Of a stretch of DNA of 34,021 nt, positions 1 to 8,452 are shown one piece after another. This DNA is from Ceratorhiza oryzae-sativae (lineage: Eukaryota > Basidiomycota > Agaricomycetes > Cantharellales > Ceratobasidiaceae): contig JARWMV010000155.1 of assembly GCA_030998015.1 (NCBI GenBank), positions 1 through 34,021 on the forward strand, given 5' to 3'. Every line of letters begins with the position of its first letter. Positions within the stretch are counted from its first letter, which is position 1. A model generated the notes under the pieces. That model was not told where the DNA came from and searched no databases. It saw only the letters and a program-made list of their open reading frames with translations. The translations under genes and the position numbers were made by a program.

Positions 1-557
1 AATAGTTAAAGCTCTTCACAACTCTTCTCCCGTGATGTTAAATCCCGGCAGGGCCACTAAAGTCCTACTTTATCGCCTACCTAATTGATTCGGCGCTTGT
101 ACAGGCTTATTGAGAGTTTGTTAGTTCCAGATTATTGCTTTAAAATATCATTCTATGCGAGAAAGTCTGTTAAATCTAAGTTACAATTTTGTTAATCGTA
201 AAAACACTTAGAATTGGATCACTCGCAAGATTTGTAATTATTGACATAATAAAATCTTCAGAGACTTTACATGGTACATTTTATCAAAAATGAAGACAAA
301 GTCCATTTATCTAACTAACTATTTCTCCCAGCGAGTAAATTTCTGGATATATGATCAACCCAGAATCCCATAATTTAATCCTTTTATCTCTAATTCCTAT
401 ATCAAATTTAAATAAACAAAATTATTCTATTCATAATAGCAACCATTTAGGCTCATACCTAGCTGGACTCATTGAAGGCGATGGCTCCATTTATACCCCC
501 TTAAATGCTGTTGACTCTAAAGCTACTAAAAATGTGCCTTACATTGAAATAGCTTTT

Positions 558-807
558 GACCCGTGCACGCCTGCGAACGCCCTGGCTTAAGCCAAGCAAG
601 CTTGGCTCATATTGACCTTAAGGTCAATAATCAAGCCAAGGCGGCCCTGGCGTGCGCGCGGCGTCTGATTCCGAGGTACCCTGGAACTTAAAGTTCCAGG
701 GTACCTCGCAATACCTCGCCGCGAACGCGGCCTCGATAACCAAACCCCTCGGGTCAACAGCATGTATTTATATATAAATACAATGCTGGATGACCCTAAG
801 CGGGGGT
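558..807 (+). repeat. B element, full length, in nad2-intron HE gene
   Basis: A 250-bp composite of nested inverted repeats. It begins GACCCGTGCACGCCTGCG and ends CCCTAAGCGGGGGT. It holds a GAGGTACCCTGG/CCAGGGTACCTC hairpin and an AT-rich hairpin TATTTATATATAAATA. It splits the LAGLIDADG gene between its first motif and the rest of domain 1. Confidence 0.85.
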
Positions 808-1273
808 TTGATATTAGAGATCTTCCCCTTATTAAAAAAATACAATCTGTTTTAGGAGGTGGTTACATTGCCACAAGATCTAATGGCTTAAGTGGTAGAT
901 TCGTTGTTAAAAAACAAGATATCTTATTGAGATTAGTAAATTTAATTAATGGTCATATGCGAACTCCTAAAATAGAAGCTCTTCACCGCCTAATTGCTTG
1001 GTTGAATCTTAACCGAAATGAATCAATTCCTTTATTAGGAAAAGATTAATCACCATTAAGAGATTCCCCATGGTTATCTGGTATGTTGGAGGCTGATAGT
1101 TCTTTCTACTCTACATGGAAGTTAAATGAAAAAGGTATGCTAATAGGTTTAGTGTATTACCTCAGACTAACACAAAAACAAATCTATACTCGAAAATTAG
1201 ACCCCAGTGTAAATGAATCAATTTTTCCTTTAATGGAAGAAATAGCTGATTTATTTAAAACAAAAGTAATAGT

Positions 1274-1445
1274 CCGCCGGCGTTAGAGGGAATCCTAAAG
1301 ATTCCCTCGTAGAAAATGACGACCGTTCGTCATTTTCAGCCGGCGGCTAAATATCGATATTATGCCGCGCACTAGCAATCGCAAACGGTTGCGATTGCTC
1401 ACGTTGGTTGGTGGGACAAGTCCCACCAGCAACTAACGCGCGCGG
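1274..1445 (+). repeat. A element, + orientation (reference copy), in nad2-intron HE gene
   Basis: A 172-bp element with imperfect 13-bp terminal inverted repeats, CCGCCGGCGTTAG and CTAACGCGCGCGG. Inside are serial hairpins: GGGAATC/GATTCCC, AAAATGACGA/TCGTCATTTT, ATATCGATAT, GCAATCGCAA/TTGCGATTGC and GTGGGACAAGTCCCAC. No target duplication of more than a base is evident. Stops occur in all frames I checked, so it closes the host gene's frame. Confidence 0.9.
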
Positions 1446-1738
1446 AGATAGATCTTATTATGTAGAAAAAGCTTTTGGGGTAAGAACTGATACATTGGAG
1501 TCAAGAGTAGAATTATTTAAATATTTAAATAAATATCCTCTATTCGGTTATAAATATTTCTATCAAGTTAATTTAGAGAAAATTCATGAATTAGCTATTA
1601 GTAAAGAATATAAAACAATAGAGGGTAGAGATAAGGTTATAGAGTATAGTCATTTACTGAAATATGACGTGAATAAACATACTTGGGAACATTTAAATGG
1701 ATTTTATCAAATTTACCCGCCGGTCGAATAGAGATTCG

Positions 1739-2092
1739 GTACCACCACTATTAGGATTTTTTGGAAAACAATCAGTTCTTTATGCATCAATGAGTACAGG
1801 ATACTATTTCCTTTCTCTAGTAGCTATTGTGGTAAGTGTAATTAGTGCATCATATTATCTAAGAATTATTAGAGTAATTTTTTTTGATGCTTCTACAGAT
1901 TCAACTACAACAAACTCAACAATTGCGAACAAAGTTCTTGCCAACGCCGAATTAATGAATAAATCAATTATTCAAAATTCACATAGCTTTGTCATAGCTA
2001 CATTAACTTTATCTATAATTTTATTCTTCATCAAACCAACTTTAGTACTAAATAGCATTCAACTACTTGCTCTATCAATGTATAATATCTAA
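1739..2092 (+). CDS. nad2: NADH dehydrogenase subunit 2, last exon
   Basis: This is the C-terminal part of mitochondrial complex I subunit 2, a proton-pumping membrane subunit. It starts in the highly conserved [10 protein letters not shown] stretch, continues through a hydrophobic helix ([20 protein letters not shown]) and RIIRVIFFD, and ends with another membrane segment before TAA at 2090-2092. The start is placed after the intron-terminal G at 1738. Phase with the missing upstream exon cannot be checked. nad3 begins two bases after the stop, the tight nad2-nad3 linkage common in fungal mtDNA, so the two are probably co-transcribed. No repeat interrupts this exon. Confidence 0.92.
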   Translation, partial: VPPLLGFFGKQSVLYASMSTGYYFLSLVAIVVSVISASYYLRIIRVIFFDASTDSTTTNSTIANKVLANAELMNKSIIQNSHSFVIATLTLSIILFFIKPTLVLNSIQLLALSMYNI

Positions 2093-2094
2093 AT

Positions 2095-2778
2095 ATGTCA
2101 AGTTTACTATTACTGTTTATATTTGTTCCTGTTTTAACAGGTATACTATTGGCTTTAAATCTTTTATTAGCCGTCCACAGACCAGATGACTCTAAGGTAT
2201 CCGCTTATGAATGTGGGTTTTCTCCGATCTATGGTCAAACTCGAAGTCCATTTCATGTGCAATTTTACTTAGTCGGAATATTGTTCCTTATTTTTGATCT
2301 TGAAATTCTGTTAATATATCCCGCCTGCGTTAGTTTATACCAAGTGTCTTCTTACGGTTTTTGGATTCTTATTATTTTCTTTGGGATCCTTACTATAGGA
2401 TTTGTATTGGAAATAGGATCCGGAGTATTGTACTTTACTGATCAAAAAACTTCTTTGGATAACCTACGTCCTGCAGATGATTTACAAACTAAAATCCCCT
2501 CCCCTATAATAAACCCACTCTCTCAATGGGCTGTTTTAGGACTAGTTTTAATTAATAACCTCGACTGTCTTAATTCTTTATCTTTAACTAATGATTTATC
2601 TTTTGCTTCTAACTTTGCTGAAATACAAACACTTATTTGTTTGGCAGCTCCAATAATTGGTATAGAATCAAGTAAATCTCCGCGCGCGTTAGTTGCTGGT
2701 GGGACTTGTCCCACCAACCAACGTGAGCAATCGCAACCGTTTGCGATTGCTAGTGCGCGGCATAATATCGATATTTAG
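2095..2778 (+). CDS. nad3: NADH dehydrogenase subunit 3, hybrid gene running into a GIY-YIG extension
   Basis: The first 120 or so residues are a complete complex I subunit 3. They have an N-terminal membrane helix, [15 protein letters not shown], the conserved [20 protein letters not shown] segment and two further helices ending near YFTDQKTS. Instead of stopping, the frame runs on for about 70 residues into a spacer and then into an A element at 2680, where it meets TAG at 2776-2778. After the repeats the same gene continues as a GIY-YIG endonuclease. A second nad3 C-terminus lies at 4944. The likely reading is that a mobile cassette brought an endonuclease plus a replacement C-terminus and captured the native N-terminus. 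Similar hybrids are known for atp6 in Allomyces and for nad3, cox2 and atp9 in Glomeromycotina. Subunit function is probably retained. Confidence 0.9.
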   Translation: MSSLLLLFIFVPVLTGILLALNLLLAVHRPDDSKVSAYECGFSPIYGQTRSPFHVQFYLVGILFLIFDLEILLIYPACVSLYQVSSYGFWILIIFFGILTIGFVLEIGSGVLYFTDQKTSLDNLRPADDLQTKIPSPIINPLSQWAVLGLVLINNLDCLNSLSLTNDLSFASNFAEIQTLICLAAPIIGIESSKSPRALVAGGTCPTNQREQSQPFAIASARHNIDI

Positions 2779-2901
2779 CCGCCGGCTGAAAATGACGAAC
2801 GGTCGTCATTTTCTACGAGGGAATCTTTATGGGAGGTAGCCTGGACCATGAGACTCATGGTCAAGGCTACCTCATCTGAGGATTCCCTCTAACGCCGGCG
2901 G
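2680..2901 (-). repeat. A element with extra hairpin (subtype 1)
   Basis: Runs from CCGCGCGCGTTAG to CTAACGCCGGCGG. The short AATCTTTAGGATT hairpin is enlarged by a nested GGTAGCCTGG/CCAAGGCTACC hairpin with ACCATGAGACTCATGGT in its loop. It separates nad3 and its extension from the GIY-YIG domain and supplies the TAG that ends the nad3 frame. Confidence 0.88.
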
Positions 2902-3131
2902 GACCCGTGCACGCCTGCGAACGCCTTGGCTCATATTGACCTTAAGGTCAATAATCAAGCCAAGTCGGCCCTGGCGTGCGCGCGGCGTCTGATTCCGAGG
3001 TACCCTGGAACTGAAAGTTCCAGGGTACCTCGCAATACCTCGCCGCGAACGCGGCCTCGATAACCAAACCCCTCGGGTCAACAGCATGTATTTATATATA
3101 AATACAATGCTGGATGACCCTAAGCGGGGGT
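2902..3131 (+). repeat. B element abutting the A element
   Basis: Starts directly after the A element and ends CTAAGCGGGGGT before the GIY-YIG frame resumes. It lacks the TTAAGCCAAGCAAGCTTGG hairpin of the copy at 558. The same A-then-B arrangement recurs at 9618-10019. Confidence 0.85.
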
Positions 3132-3521
3132 TTGAATTAGTTACCGAAAAAGATAAGGGGCAAGACACTGATAATGTTTATTTACTGGCTAAACGTCACA
3201 TAGCATCAGGAGTTCCAACAGACGCTAAAATTATTAACCTAATTCTTGCCGAGTTCTCTATTTCTATAACCCAAGATGAGTTAGATATTTTAAGTGGGAT
3301 TAAAAAATTGGAAGTTAAATTGCCTCTAGCCAAAGATAGTGATTCAACTATAGATGCAATAGCTCAGAATAAACCATCTAACCGTCTTGTTGGTGTTTAC
3401 GTTCTAACCAACAAGTTGACAGGAGGACAGTATGTAGGAAGTTCAATAAATTTAGCGGCTAGAATTAATAGATATTTTAGTCCTAGCGTTCTTGCTAAAG
3501 AAAAAAGAGCAATTACTAAAT

Positions 3522-3662
3522 CCCTCCGCGCTCTTTGATCGCCCGCAGGGCGGCCTAAGCGCGGAGGGCTCCAATAATCGATGATTTGCGAAGGCAAATC
3601 TACACCCTGCCTAGAGAACTGCGCTTTAGCGCACGTCTTGGCAGGGGTATCGATTAGCGGGG
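3522..3662 (-). repeat. C element with nested F, in GIY-YIG gene
   Basis: Made of a CCCTCCGCGCT...AGCGCGGAGGG hairpin and a CGATGATTTGCGAAGGCAAATC hairpin. Between the CGAT arms sits the 45-bp F hairpin (ACCCTGCC/GGCAGGGT arms with TGCGCTTTAGCGCA inside). It splits the GIY-YIG domain after residues AITK. Confidence 0.85.
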
Positions 3663-3813
3663 CTTTGTTAGAATATGGCATTGAAAATTTTTCTCTTGAA
3701 ATCTATGTAATAGACCCTGGCTTGTTTGAAGACAAGTTCACATTTAGGGAGCGAGATTTCTCTTTAGCACTGGAACAATATTTTATTTTTACAAAAAACC
3801 CTGTTCTTAATCA

Positions 3814-4064
3814 TACCCCCGCTTAGGGTCAACCAGCATTGTATTTATATATAAATACATGCTGTTGACCCGAGGGGTATGGTTATCGAGGCCGCGTTCG
3901 CGGCGAGGTATTGCGAGGTACCCTGGAACTTTCAGTTCCAGGGTACCTCGGAATCAGACGCCGCGCGCACGCCAGGGCCGCCTTGGCTTGATTATTGACC
4001 TTAAGGTCAATATGAGCCAAGCTTGCTTGGCTTAAGCCAAGGCGTTCGCAGGCGTGCACGGGTC
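3814..4064 (-). repeat. B element, full length, - orientation
   Basis: Reverse copy of the 558-807 element. It lies between the GIY-YIG domain and the NUMOD-like DNA-binding part of the same gene. Confidence 0.85.
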
Positions 4065-4145
4065 ATATCAAAGTTGCTGGAGCGACTCCTGGGGGCCCTA
4101 TGGATGAAAATACAAAACTATCCATAAAAAAAGGCAACAGTAGAC

Positions 4146-4193
4146 CCCCCAAACAATGCAGCGTAGCTGCATTAGCTGGGGGGGGTAGTAGAC
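4146..4193. repeat. D hairpin
   Basis: Arms of CCCCCC and GGGGGG enclose AATGCAGCGTAGCTGCATT, which is palindromic around GCAGC/GCTGC. It interrupts the NUMOD region of the GIY-YIG gene. Confidence 0.8.
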
Positions 4194-4232
4194 CTTTATA
4201 CGTTTATAATAGCGATAAAACAATTCTTCACT

Positions 4233-4454
4233 CCGCGCGCGTTAGTTGCTGGTGGGACTTGTCCCACCAACCAACGTGAGCAATCGCAACCGTTTGCGAT
4301 TGCTAGTGCGCGGCATAATATCGATATTTAGCCGCCGGCTGAAAATGACGAACGGTCGTCATTTTCTACGAGGGAATCTTTATGGGAGGTAGCCTGGACC
4401 ATGAGACTCATGGTCAAGGCTACCTCATCTGAGGATTCCCTCTAACGCCGGCGG
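4233..4454 (-). repeat. A element with extra hairpin (subtype 1), palindromic flanks
   Basis: Same subtype as the copy at 2680. The host bases on either side, TTCACT and AGTGAA, are inverted repeats of each other. Confidence 0.88.
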
Positions 4455-4539
4455 AGTGAATCTTCAGCTCCGATCTTACCAGAATTTAATTTGTGTAAAC
4501 ACACTCTTTGGAAACATATATCTAATGGGGAAGCCTTAC

Positions 4540-4695
4540 CCTCGAGAATCGATGTAGATTTGCCTTCGCAAATCATCGATTCTCGGCGAGGTATTGCCTA
4601 GGAATCAGACGCCGCGCGCACGCCAGGGCCGACTTGGCTTGATTATTGACCTTAAGGTCAATATGAGCCAAGGCGTTCGCAGGCGTGCACGGGTC
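4540..4695 (-). repeat. ATCGAT hairpin joined to truncated B element
   Basis: CTCGAGAATCGATG...CATCGATTCTCGG makes one hairpin. It runs into a B element that lacks the GTACC hairpin and the AT-rich end. It is the last insert before the GIY-YIG C-terminus. Confidence 0.75.
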
Positions 4696-4943
4696 AGAAT
4701 AAGTCAAATCAGAAAATTTCTATTACACTGGTTGACGATGAGACAAATAAAGAGTACTTATTTTATTCTTTGAGAAGTGCCTCCAAATTCACGAAATCTT
4801 TTGATCTAGATAATTCCAGATACATCGGTAAAGATAAAATATTGAAAATGAAGTCCGGTGAGTCTTACAAAGGGTGGACTATCTTGAGAGATTAACCTGG
4901 GAGCCACGGCTGGGGCCGGGGTCAATAGCCACGACTACTGGTG

Positions 4944-5348
4944 GGAGAAAAAGTACAAGCATACGAGTGCGGTTTCTCACCAATCTACGGTCAAACTAGA
5001 TCACCATTCCATGTACAATTCTATATAGTCGGTATCTTGTTCTTAATTTTCGATTTAGAGTTGCTTTTAGTTTACCCTCTAGCTGTAACTCTTTACCAAG
5101 TATCCTCATACGGATTTTGGATAATTACGATCTTTTTTGCTGTCTTAACTGTAGGTTTTGTATTAGAAATCGGATCAGGAGCACTATACTTTACAGAACA
5201 AAAAACTTCGGTTGCTTCACTACGACCCGAAGAAAATTCACCATTAAAACCCCTCCCCTCTCCTAAGTCGGAGAAGGGCCCTCTTTTTATTTTAGTATTA
5301 TTAACTCTGATGAGCCCACAAACTGAAAATTTATTAGATATTATCACC
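4944..5348 (+). pseudogene. nad3: second, divergent nad3 C-terminal segment (displaced)
   Basis: This matches nad3 from [11 protein letters not shown] through [20 protein letters not shown] to YFTEQKTS and SLRPEEN. It lacks the first 32 or so residues and has no matching start codon, so it cannot be a stand-alone subunit. It begins about 50 bases after the stop of the upstream GIY-YIG gene. It differs from the copy at 2095 at roughly one residue in five, too much for a recent duplication but with the nad3 features kept. Like the upstream copy, it carries a proline-rich, non-nad3 extension (near 5220-5348) leading toward a second GIY-YIG remnant. So it looks like the C-terminus of an earlier cassette, displaced by the newer one, rather than the native ancestral end. 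Confidence 0.85.
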
Positions 5349-5625
5349 CTCGAGAATCGATGTAGATTTGCCTTCGCAAATCATTCGATTCTCGGCGAGG
5401 TATTGCGAGGTACCCTGGAACTTTAAGTTCCAGGGTACCTCGGAATCAGACGCCGGCCGCGCTGGGGACGCCCGAAATGCACCTTTACGGTGGTTTTGGG
5501 CCCGAAACCATTCGGGCGGTCCCAGCTCCAATCCTTGACATTTCCTAAGGAATTGTCAAGGAATGGCAGTTTGGGGGGTCAATGGCGACATTGCAATTAT
5601 TGGGGGTCACCGTCGACGGAATGAT
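5349..5625. repeat. composite hairpin cluster between nad3 segment and second GIY-YIG remnant
   Basis: It holds, in order: the CTCGAGAATCGATG hairpin (5349-5393), part of a B element with the GTACC hairpin (to about 5456), an H-type CTGGGGACGCCCGAAATG/CATTCGGGCGGTCCCAG hairpin, and a TCCTTGACA/TGTCAAGGA hairpin within a TTGGGGGGTCAATGG frame. No gene is seen in it. Confidence 0.7.
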
Positions 5626-5802
5626 AGAAAATCTACAACAGAATCTTTTTTAAATTTATTAAATGAAAAAGATAATGGTCAACCTACGGATAATATTTAC
5701 ATATTAGCTAAACGTCAATTGAAAAGTAACGAACCAGTAAGTTTAGAATTAATCGATAAATATTTGGCTCATTTTTCTTTATTTATTACACAAGATGAAT
5801 AT
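5626..5802 (+). pseudogene. start of a second GIY-YIG cassette gene (linker only)
   Basis: The readable segment (NEKDNGQPTDNIYILAKRQ, then LIDKYLAHFSLFITQDEYD) aligns with the linker of the first GIY-YIG gene (EKDKGQDTDNVYLLAKRH, FSISITQDELD) at 3132-3290. It is cut at 5803 by a B element, and no GIY-YIG motif follows. Beyond the repeats the opposite strand holds another broken gene. The pair therefore repeats the order nad3 C-terminus, extension, GIY-YIG linker, which supports two successive cassette insertions in nad3. It is a remnant with no function expected. Confidence 0.75.
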
Positions 5803-6072
5803 GACCCGTGCACGCCTGCGAACGCCTTGGCTTAAGCCAAGCAAGCTTGGCATCAAGCCAAGGCGGCCCTGGCGTGCGCGCGGCGTCTGATTCCGAGGTA
5901 CCCTGGAACTTAAAGTTCCAGGGTACCTCGCAATACCTCGCCGCGAACGCGGCCTCGATAACCATACCCCTCGGGTCAACAGCATGTATTTATATATAAA
6001 TACAATGCTGGTTGACCCTACGCGTATGCCCCTCAAACAATGCAGCGTAGCTGCACATGTTTGGGGGGCAGG
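5803..6072 (+). repeat. B element followed by D hairpin
   Basis: B runs from GACCCGTGCACGCC to about 6024, then a D hairpin (CCCCTCAAACAATGCAGCG...) follows to 6072. This cluster marks the junction of the + strand nad3 remnant with the - strand endonuclease remnant. Confidence 0.8.
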
Positions 6073-6204
6073 AGTTGGGCAGCGCTCTCTGATCGCGCCT
6101 TTAGGCGCGGCCTAAGCGCTGAGGACTCTGATTCCGACGGAATCAGGCGCCTCCCGTGGTGGATGGGCCAGAGCGAAGCGACGGTCCTCACCACCACGGG
6201 GGGC
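6073..6204. repeat. hairpins at the truncated end of the orphan HE
   Basis: Contains GCGCTCTCTGATCGCGCC...GGCGCGGCCTAAGCGC and CCCGTGGTGG...CCACCACGGG inverted repeats. No coding signal is recognised. Confidence 0.55.
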
Positions 6205-6426
6205 GAGTAAGCAGGGATTCTAATTGTATGAGAATCACCTCTTTTGGATTTATAGCATTTTAAGCCCCACTTAGAGTTTAAAGCATTGATTAACAACTCA
6301 ACTTCATTCAATGTAAAGGAATGAGTACATAATTCAACATATCGACACTGTTTATTTCTTGTCCCATCATCTGCAAAAAGCCTGACTTTTTGCCAATAAG
6401 CTAAGCCTAAGGGAGTTAAAAGATTC

Positions 6427-6598
6427 CCGCGCGCGTTAGTTGCTGGTGGGACTTGTCCCACCAACCAACGTGAGCAATCGCAACCGTTTGCGATTGCTAG
6501 TGCGCGGCATAATATCGATATTTAGCCGCCGGCTGAAAATGACGAACGGTCGTCATTTTCTACGAGGGAATCTTTAGGATTCCCTCTAACGCCGGCGG
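6427..6598 (-). repeat. A element in orphan LAGLIDADG_2 gene
   Basis: Standard 172-bp copy. Exact removal would join VVPA to NLLTPLGLAYW in frame, although about three family residues are then missing at the junction. Confidence 0.9.
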
Positions 6599-6786
6599 GC
6601 AGGAACTACTTTTTTTCCATCGATATAGAACAATTCAAAGAATATATTAAAGCAAGGCAAGGAAAGGGTGTTAAACCTGACCCGTGCCCGCCTACGATCG
6701 CAGCTCCGCCTCAAGCTAGAACTATATTCAGCACCAGTTACTTTGTGGGGCCCGGTTTTAGTTGTTTTAGGTTCCAGGTTACAATA

Positions 6787-6960
6787 ACTAGTGACCCCCA
6801 ATAAGGCAATGGCCTCCCAATGCGTCACAAACGTATTGGGGGGGCCATTACCAACATCAATCCTTGACATTTCCTAAGGAATTGTCAAGGAATGGCAGTT
6901 TGGGGGGTCAATGGCGCCACAAGTTTTGTGGCGCGCATTGCAATCATTGGGGGTCTACTG
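6787..6960. repeat. E plus TCCTTGACA hairpin composite
   Basis: GGCCTCCCAATGCGTCAC...CGTATTGGGGGGGCCATT is followed by TCCTTGACA/TGTCAAGGA and GGCGCCACAAGTTTTGTGGCGC hairpins. The same composite recurs at 24541-24805. Confidence 0.7.
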
Positions 6961-7104
6961 AATAATTTATACAAATGTTCAAGATATTCTCTGTTAGGAG
7001 CCCCTTGAACAAAAAATAATCTTGCATTTGCATATTGTTTCTGAATATATAAATCGCCCAGGCAGAGACCAATTAAAATATATTTCAATTCACTCCCCTA
7101 CGCC

Positions 7105-7235
7105 CCGACGGGAAATTGACGTCTGCAAAAAAGTCAGTTGGTCTGACCAGATCAACTTCCGTCAATTATCCCGGCGGGAATTTGGAGACGGCTCTCCGCG
7201 CGTGGGCCGCGCCTCTGGCGCGATCTAAGCGCGGA
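7105..7235. repeat. inverted-repeat cluster in orphan HE
   Basis: Nested pairs CCCGACGGGAAATTGACG/CGTCAATTATCCCGGCGGG and AGTTGGTCTGACCAGATCAACTT, then CTCCGCGC...GCGCGGAG. They lie between the leader and LAGLIDADG motif 1. Confidence 0.6.
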
Positions 7236-7370
7236 GGGAGGTAAAGTGATTTGGGGTCTTTCTTCCTTGCTTAACAGCACAGATCTAGTTCTTTTCTCTT
7301 CAGATGATTTAATAGGCACTATAGAAGAAAGGGAAAGTAGACAAAATACATGATTACTTACGTCAAATAT

Positions 7371-7619
7371 GACCCGTGCACGCCTGCGAACGCCTTGGCT
7401 TAAGCCAAGCAAGCTTGGCTCATATTGACCTTAAGGTCAATGTAAGCCAAGGCGGCCCTGGCGTGCGCGCGGCGTCTGATTCCGAGGTACCCTGGAACTT
7501 AAAGTTCCAGGGTACCTCGCAATACCTCGCCGCGAACGCGGCCTCGATATCCATTACCCCTCGGGTCAACAGCATGTATTTATATATAAATACAATGCTG
7601 GTTGACCCTAAGCGGGGGT
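7371..7619 (+). repeat. B element, full length
   Basis: Full copy from GACCCGTGCACGCC to AAGCGGGGGT. It separates the orphan HE from the upstream hydrophobic ORF remnant. Confidence 0.85.
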
Positions 7620-8046
7620 ATGATAGACTTCGTGTAAAGTACAAAAATTGCCATTGACCCCCCAAACTGATGCAGCTATGCTGCATTGTTTGGGGGGGTA
7701 ATGGCTCTCCCAATACGCTGGCCTTACAGGCTTGGTAACGCATTGGGAGGCCATTGCTAGAATGGCTATGAAGTAAAATAACCAAATTATAAGTCCCCAA
7801 CTTCCAGTTCCAGCCTGTTTAGGGCTAAATACGTAAGTTTGATTTAAGATGTTTCCAAAAAACACCTTCACGGTGGTTTTGGGCCCTACGGGCTTCAATT
7901 TTCATGTAAAGGATAAGATACGGTAACACGGTGTTAAGTACCAGGAAAATCCTTCTCGGCAGAAATATCTGCCTAGATGATTTAAGGCTAAGAAATGGCA
8001 ACAACATTTCTATGCCCAGGGTTAATAGCCCGCGGCAGTAAGGACT
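7620..8046 (-). pseudogene. hydrophobic ORF remnant upstream of the orphan HE
   Basis: I do not recognise this gene. Reading downward, the segments are GIEMLLPFLSLKSSRQIF, LVLNTVLPYLILYMKIEA, a break at a hairpin with GGTGGTTTTGGGCC (near 7855-7900), then NQTYVFSPKQAGTGSWGLII and a membrane-like WLFYFIAILAMA. A D plus E composite (7660-7757) follows, then FCTLHEVYH, then the B element before the LAGLIDADG_2 gene. Hydrophobic leaders also precede the LAGLIDADG_2 domains at 11337 and 24117, so this could be the leader of the orphan HE. An unrecognised exon of another gene is the alternative. The LLPF string tempted me as the missing cob exon, but what follows does not match cob. Confidence 0.35.
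7660..7757. repeat. D plus E composite hairpin
   Basis: D (CCCCCCAAACTGATGCAGC...GTTTGGGGGGG) is followed by E (CTCCCAATACGCTGG...AACGCATTGGGAGG), bracketed by CCATTG and CCATTGC. Near-identical composites lie at 25626-25743 and 27863-27966. Confidence 0.75.
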
Positions 8047-8271
8047 TTGATTCCGAGGTAGCCTGGAACCTCGGGGGTCCAGGCTACCTCGCAATACCCC
8101 GCCTCCTGGATCTCTAGAGATCCAGGGAGCGGAGCTTAAATTGTTGCACGTACGTGCAACAACTTCACGCTTGTAGAGGAGACGTCTGTGTGCGGCTTAA
8201 GCCGTACACAGACGGATCCGAAGCTTGAGTTAAATCATGCAAGCATGATTATTTCCTCAAGGGCAGCATGT
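8047..8271. repeat. run of simple hairpins 3' of cob
   Basis: Successive inverted repeats: GAGGTAGCCTGGAACC...GGTCCAGGCTACCTC, CCTGGATCTCTAGAGATCCAGG, GTTGCACGTACGTGCAAC, CGTCTGTGTGCGGCTTAAGC...ACAGACG and ATCATGCAAGCATGAT. No coding signal. One or more may act as RNA 3'-end or processing signals, but nothing in the sequence proves it. Confidence 0.6.
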
Positions 8272-8443
8272 CCGCCGGCGTTAGAGGGAATCCTAAAGAT
8301 TCCCTCGTAGAAAATGACGACCGTTCGTCATTTTCAGCCGGCGGCTAAATATCGATATTATGCCGCGCACTAGCAATCGCAAACGGTTGCGATTGCTCAC
8401 GTTGGTTGGTGGGACAAGTCCCACCAGCAACTAACGCGCGCGG
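8272..8443 (+). repeat. A element in cob 3' flank
   Basis: Standard 172-bp copy in + orientation, outside any recognised gene. Confidence 0.9.
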
Positions 8444-8452
8444 GTATATAAA

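Larger units (their letters stand above)
351..1731 (+). pseudogene. LAGLIDADG homing endonuclease, broken, in nad2 intron
   Basis: Two LAGLIDADG motifs are readable: YLAGLIEGDGS near 460-490 and WLSGMLEADSS near 1075-1105. This is the two-domain LAGLIDADG_1 layout, which normally cuts the intronless allele and sometimes helps splicing. The frame opens at ATG 351. It is interrupted by a B element (558-807), resumes at about 810, meets an in-frame TAA at 1047-1049 just before motif 2, continues to 1273, is interrupted again by an A element (1274-1445), and ends with a C-terminal domain of about 95 residues at a stop near 1731. Host protein on both sides of each element is recognisably continuous, so decay looks recent. 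Without removal of the inserts and readthrough of the stop it cannot give a functional protein. Confidence 0.75.
1..1738 (+). other. last group I intron of nad2 (5' exon outside window)
   Basis: The stretch before the nad2 exon at 1739 ends in G and carries a LAGLIDADG gene, as a group I intron would. Its first 350 bases hold no gene. They contain elements that look like a group I core, such as AGACTTTAC near 260 and AAGACAAAGTCC near 291. The endonuclease gene follows the core, in the 3' part of the intron. The upstream exon lies before base 1. One B element (558-807) and one A element (1274-1445) interrupt the endonuclease gene. The 3' boundary is inferred from nad2 protein homology and the terminal G. 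Confidence 0.7.
3132..4894 (+). pseudogene. GIY-YIG homing endonuclease fused downstream of nad3, cut by repeats
   Basis: The frame resumes with a linker (EKDKGQDTDNVYLLAKR and onward) and enters a GIY-YIG nuclease domain. GVYVLTNKLTGGQYVGSSIN near 3390-3450 carries the GVY...YVG core. EYGIENFSLEIYVID follows after a C element, then ALEQYFIFTKNPVLNH with the catalytic Glu-like position. After a B element come a NUMOD3-like KVAGATPGGPMDENTKLSI (near 4070), a NUMOD1-like PLYVYNSDKTILHS and LCKHTLWKHISNGEA, and the end SGESYKGWTILRD with TAA at 4892-4894. Five inserts split it (C 3522, B 3814, D 4146, A 4233, hairpin plus truncated B 4540). Everything else is readable and typical, so the breaks look younger than the gene. 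The order nad3, GIY-YIG, displaced nad3 C-terminus matches an endonuclease-driven cassette. Confidence 0.8.
6205..7370 (-). pseudogene. orphan LAGLIDADG_2 homing endonuclease, broken
   Basis: Reading downward it has: SEEKRTRSVLLSKEERPQIT, then LIGLCLGDLYIQKQ (motif 1, with the GD pair), an ANARLFFVQGAPNREYLEHL segment, LPCFNIFFELFYIDGKKVVP, LLTPLGLAYWQKVRLFADDG (motif 2) and CTHSFTLNEVELLINALN, ending at RIPAY. This is the LAGLIDADG_2 family order seen in several cob introns here. Inserts at about 7105-7235, 6870-6960, 6787-6860, 6690-6720 and 6427-6598 break it, and the last 20 or so residues are gone. No flanking exon was recognised, so the host gene is unknown. It may be the remains of an intron whose host exons were lost, or a free-standing copy. 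Confidence 0.75.

Noticed and set aside
4944..5348. Second nad3 as a functional duplicate gene
   Set aside because: It lacks the N-terminal helix and a start codon and begins directly behind the stop of the cassette endonuclease.
7990..8020. LLPF in the - strand ORF near 8 kb as the missing cob exon
   Set aside because: It lies beyond the cob stop, and the following residues (LSLKSSRQIF) do not match FYAILRSIP.
8047..8271. Replication origin in the hairpin run 3' of cob
   Set aside because: Hairpins are everywhere in this window. There is no promoter-like or strand-switch signal that singles this one out.
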